64,000 nucleotides of DNA, taken from the NCBI RefSeq assembly GCF_009763245.1, contig NZ_WKJZ01000001.1, forward strand, positions 1,578,180 through 1,642,179. The letters run 5' to 3'. The stretch comes from Pseudomonas xionganensis. Its GTDB lineage: Bacteria; Pseudomonadota; Gammaproteobacteria; Pseudomonadales; Pseudomonadaceae. Both the position numbers and the translations under genes were made by a program. Shown one piece after another: positions 63,580-64,000 of the stretch; within the stretch, counting starts at the first letter, position 1; every line of letters starts with the position of its first letter. The notes under the pieces were generated by a model. The model had not been told where the DNA came from and did not search any database. It worked only from the letters and a program-made list of their open reading frames with translations.

Positions 63580-64000
<421 letters not shown>

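Overview
The window is chromosomal backbone from a GC-rich gammaproteobacterium, almost certainly a member of the Pseudomonadaceae (Pseudomonas or a close relative such as Halopseudomonas or Stutzerimonas). The gene order from valS through holC, pepA, lptFG, queA-tgt-yajC-secDF, suhB, trmJ-cysE, the isc operon, ndk-rlmN-pilW-rodZ-ispG-hisS-yfgM-bamB-der, leuA, xseA, guaBA, a multicopper oxidase, tadA and mltF is, from memory, the conserved order of the Pseudomonas aeruginosa PA3763-PA3834 region. Protein lengths and motifs are also Pseudomonas-like. No transposase, phage gene or CRISPR array was seen.

Layout. 1-13.5 kb is the more variable part: the 3' end of sbcC, a secreted PETase-like polyester hydrolase, an AraC regulator, an ABC1/UbiB kinase-like protein, two orphan periplasmic binding proteins, a secreted beta-propeller protein behind a possible Pho box, an SLC13/ArsB-like membrane transporter, rlmF, a small winged-helix protein and nhaD. 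13.7-31.6 kb is housekeeping: valS, holC, pepA, the LPS exporter subunits lptF/lptG, an RDD protein, a cold-shock protein, tRNA-Leu(CAA), the queuosine genes queA/tgt, yajC-secD-secF, suhB, trmJ and cysE. 31.7-37.3 kb is a complete iscRSUA-hscBA-fdx-iscX operon behind IscR-type operator sites. 37.3-46.7 kb is the long ndk-rlmN-pilW-rodZ-ispG-hisS-yfgM-bamB-der run.

46.7-64 kb mixes accessory and core genes: a transaminase/omega-amidase pair fitting the glutamine-transaminase (methionine salvage) route, a MerR regulator divergent from a short-chain reductase with a typical MerR dyad between them, leuA with an unusual upstream region, an M23 peptidase, an alkane hydroxylase module (AraC regulator, alkB, rubredoxin), xseA, a zinc-ribbon protein of unknown function, guaBA, a multicopper oxidase, tadA and the 3' end of mltF.

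Two kinds of dispersed intergenic repeats are present. One is a family of 140-195 bp elements with inverted ends and a shared core, in three copies each placed next to a stop codon. The other is a REP-like family starting GTAGGGTG. The most distinctive protein findings are the PETase-like hydrolase and the alkB-rubredoxin module, both inside otherwise ordinary core genome. I did not find clear evidence of a wholly undescribed multi-gene system.
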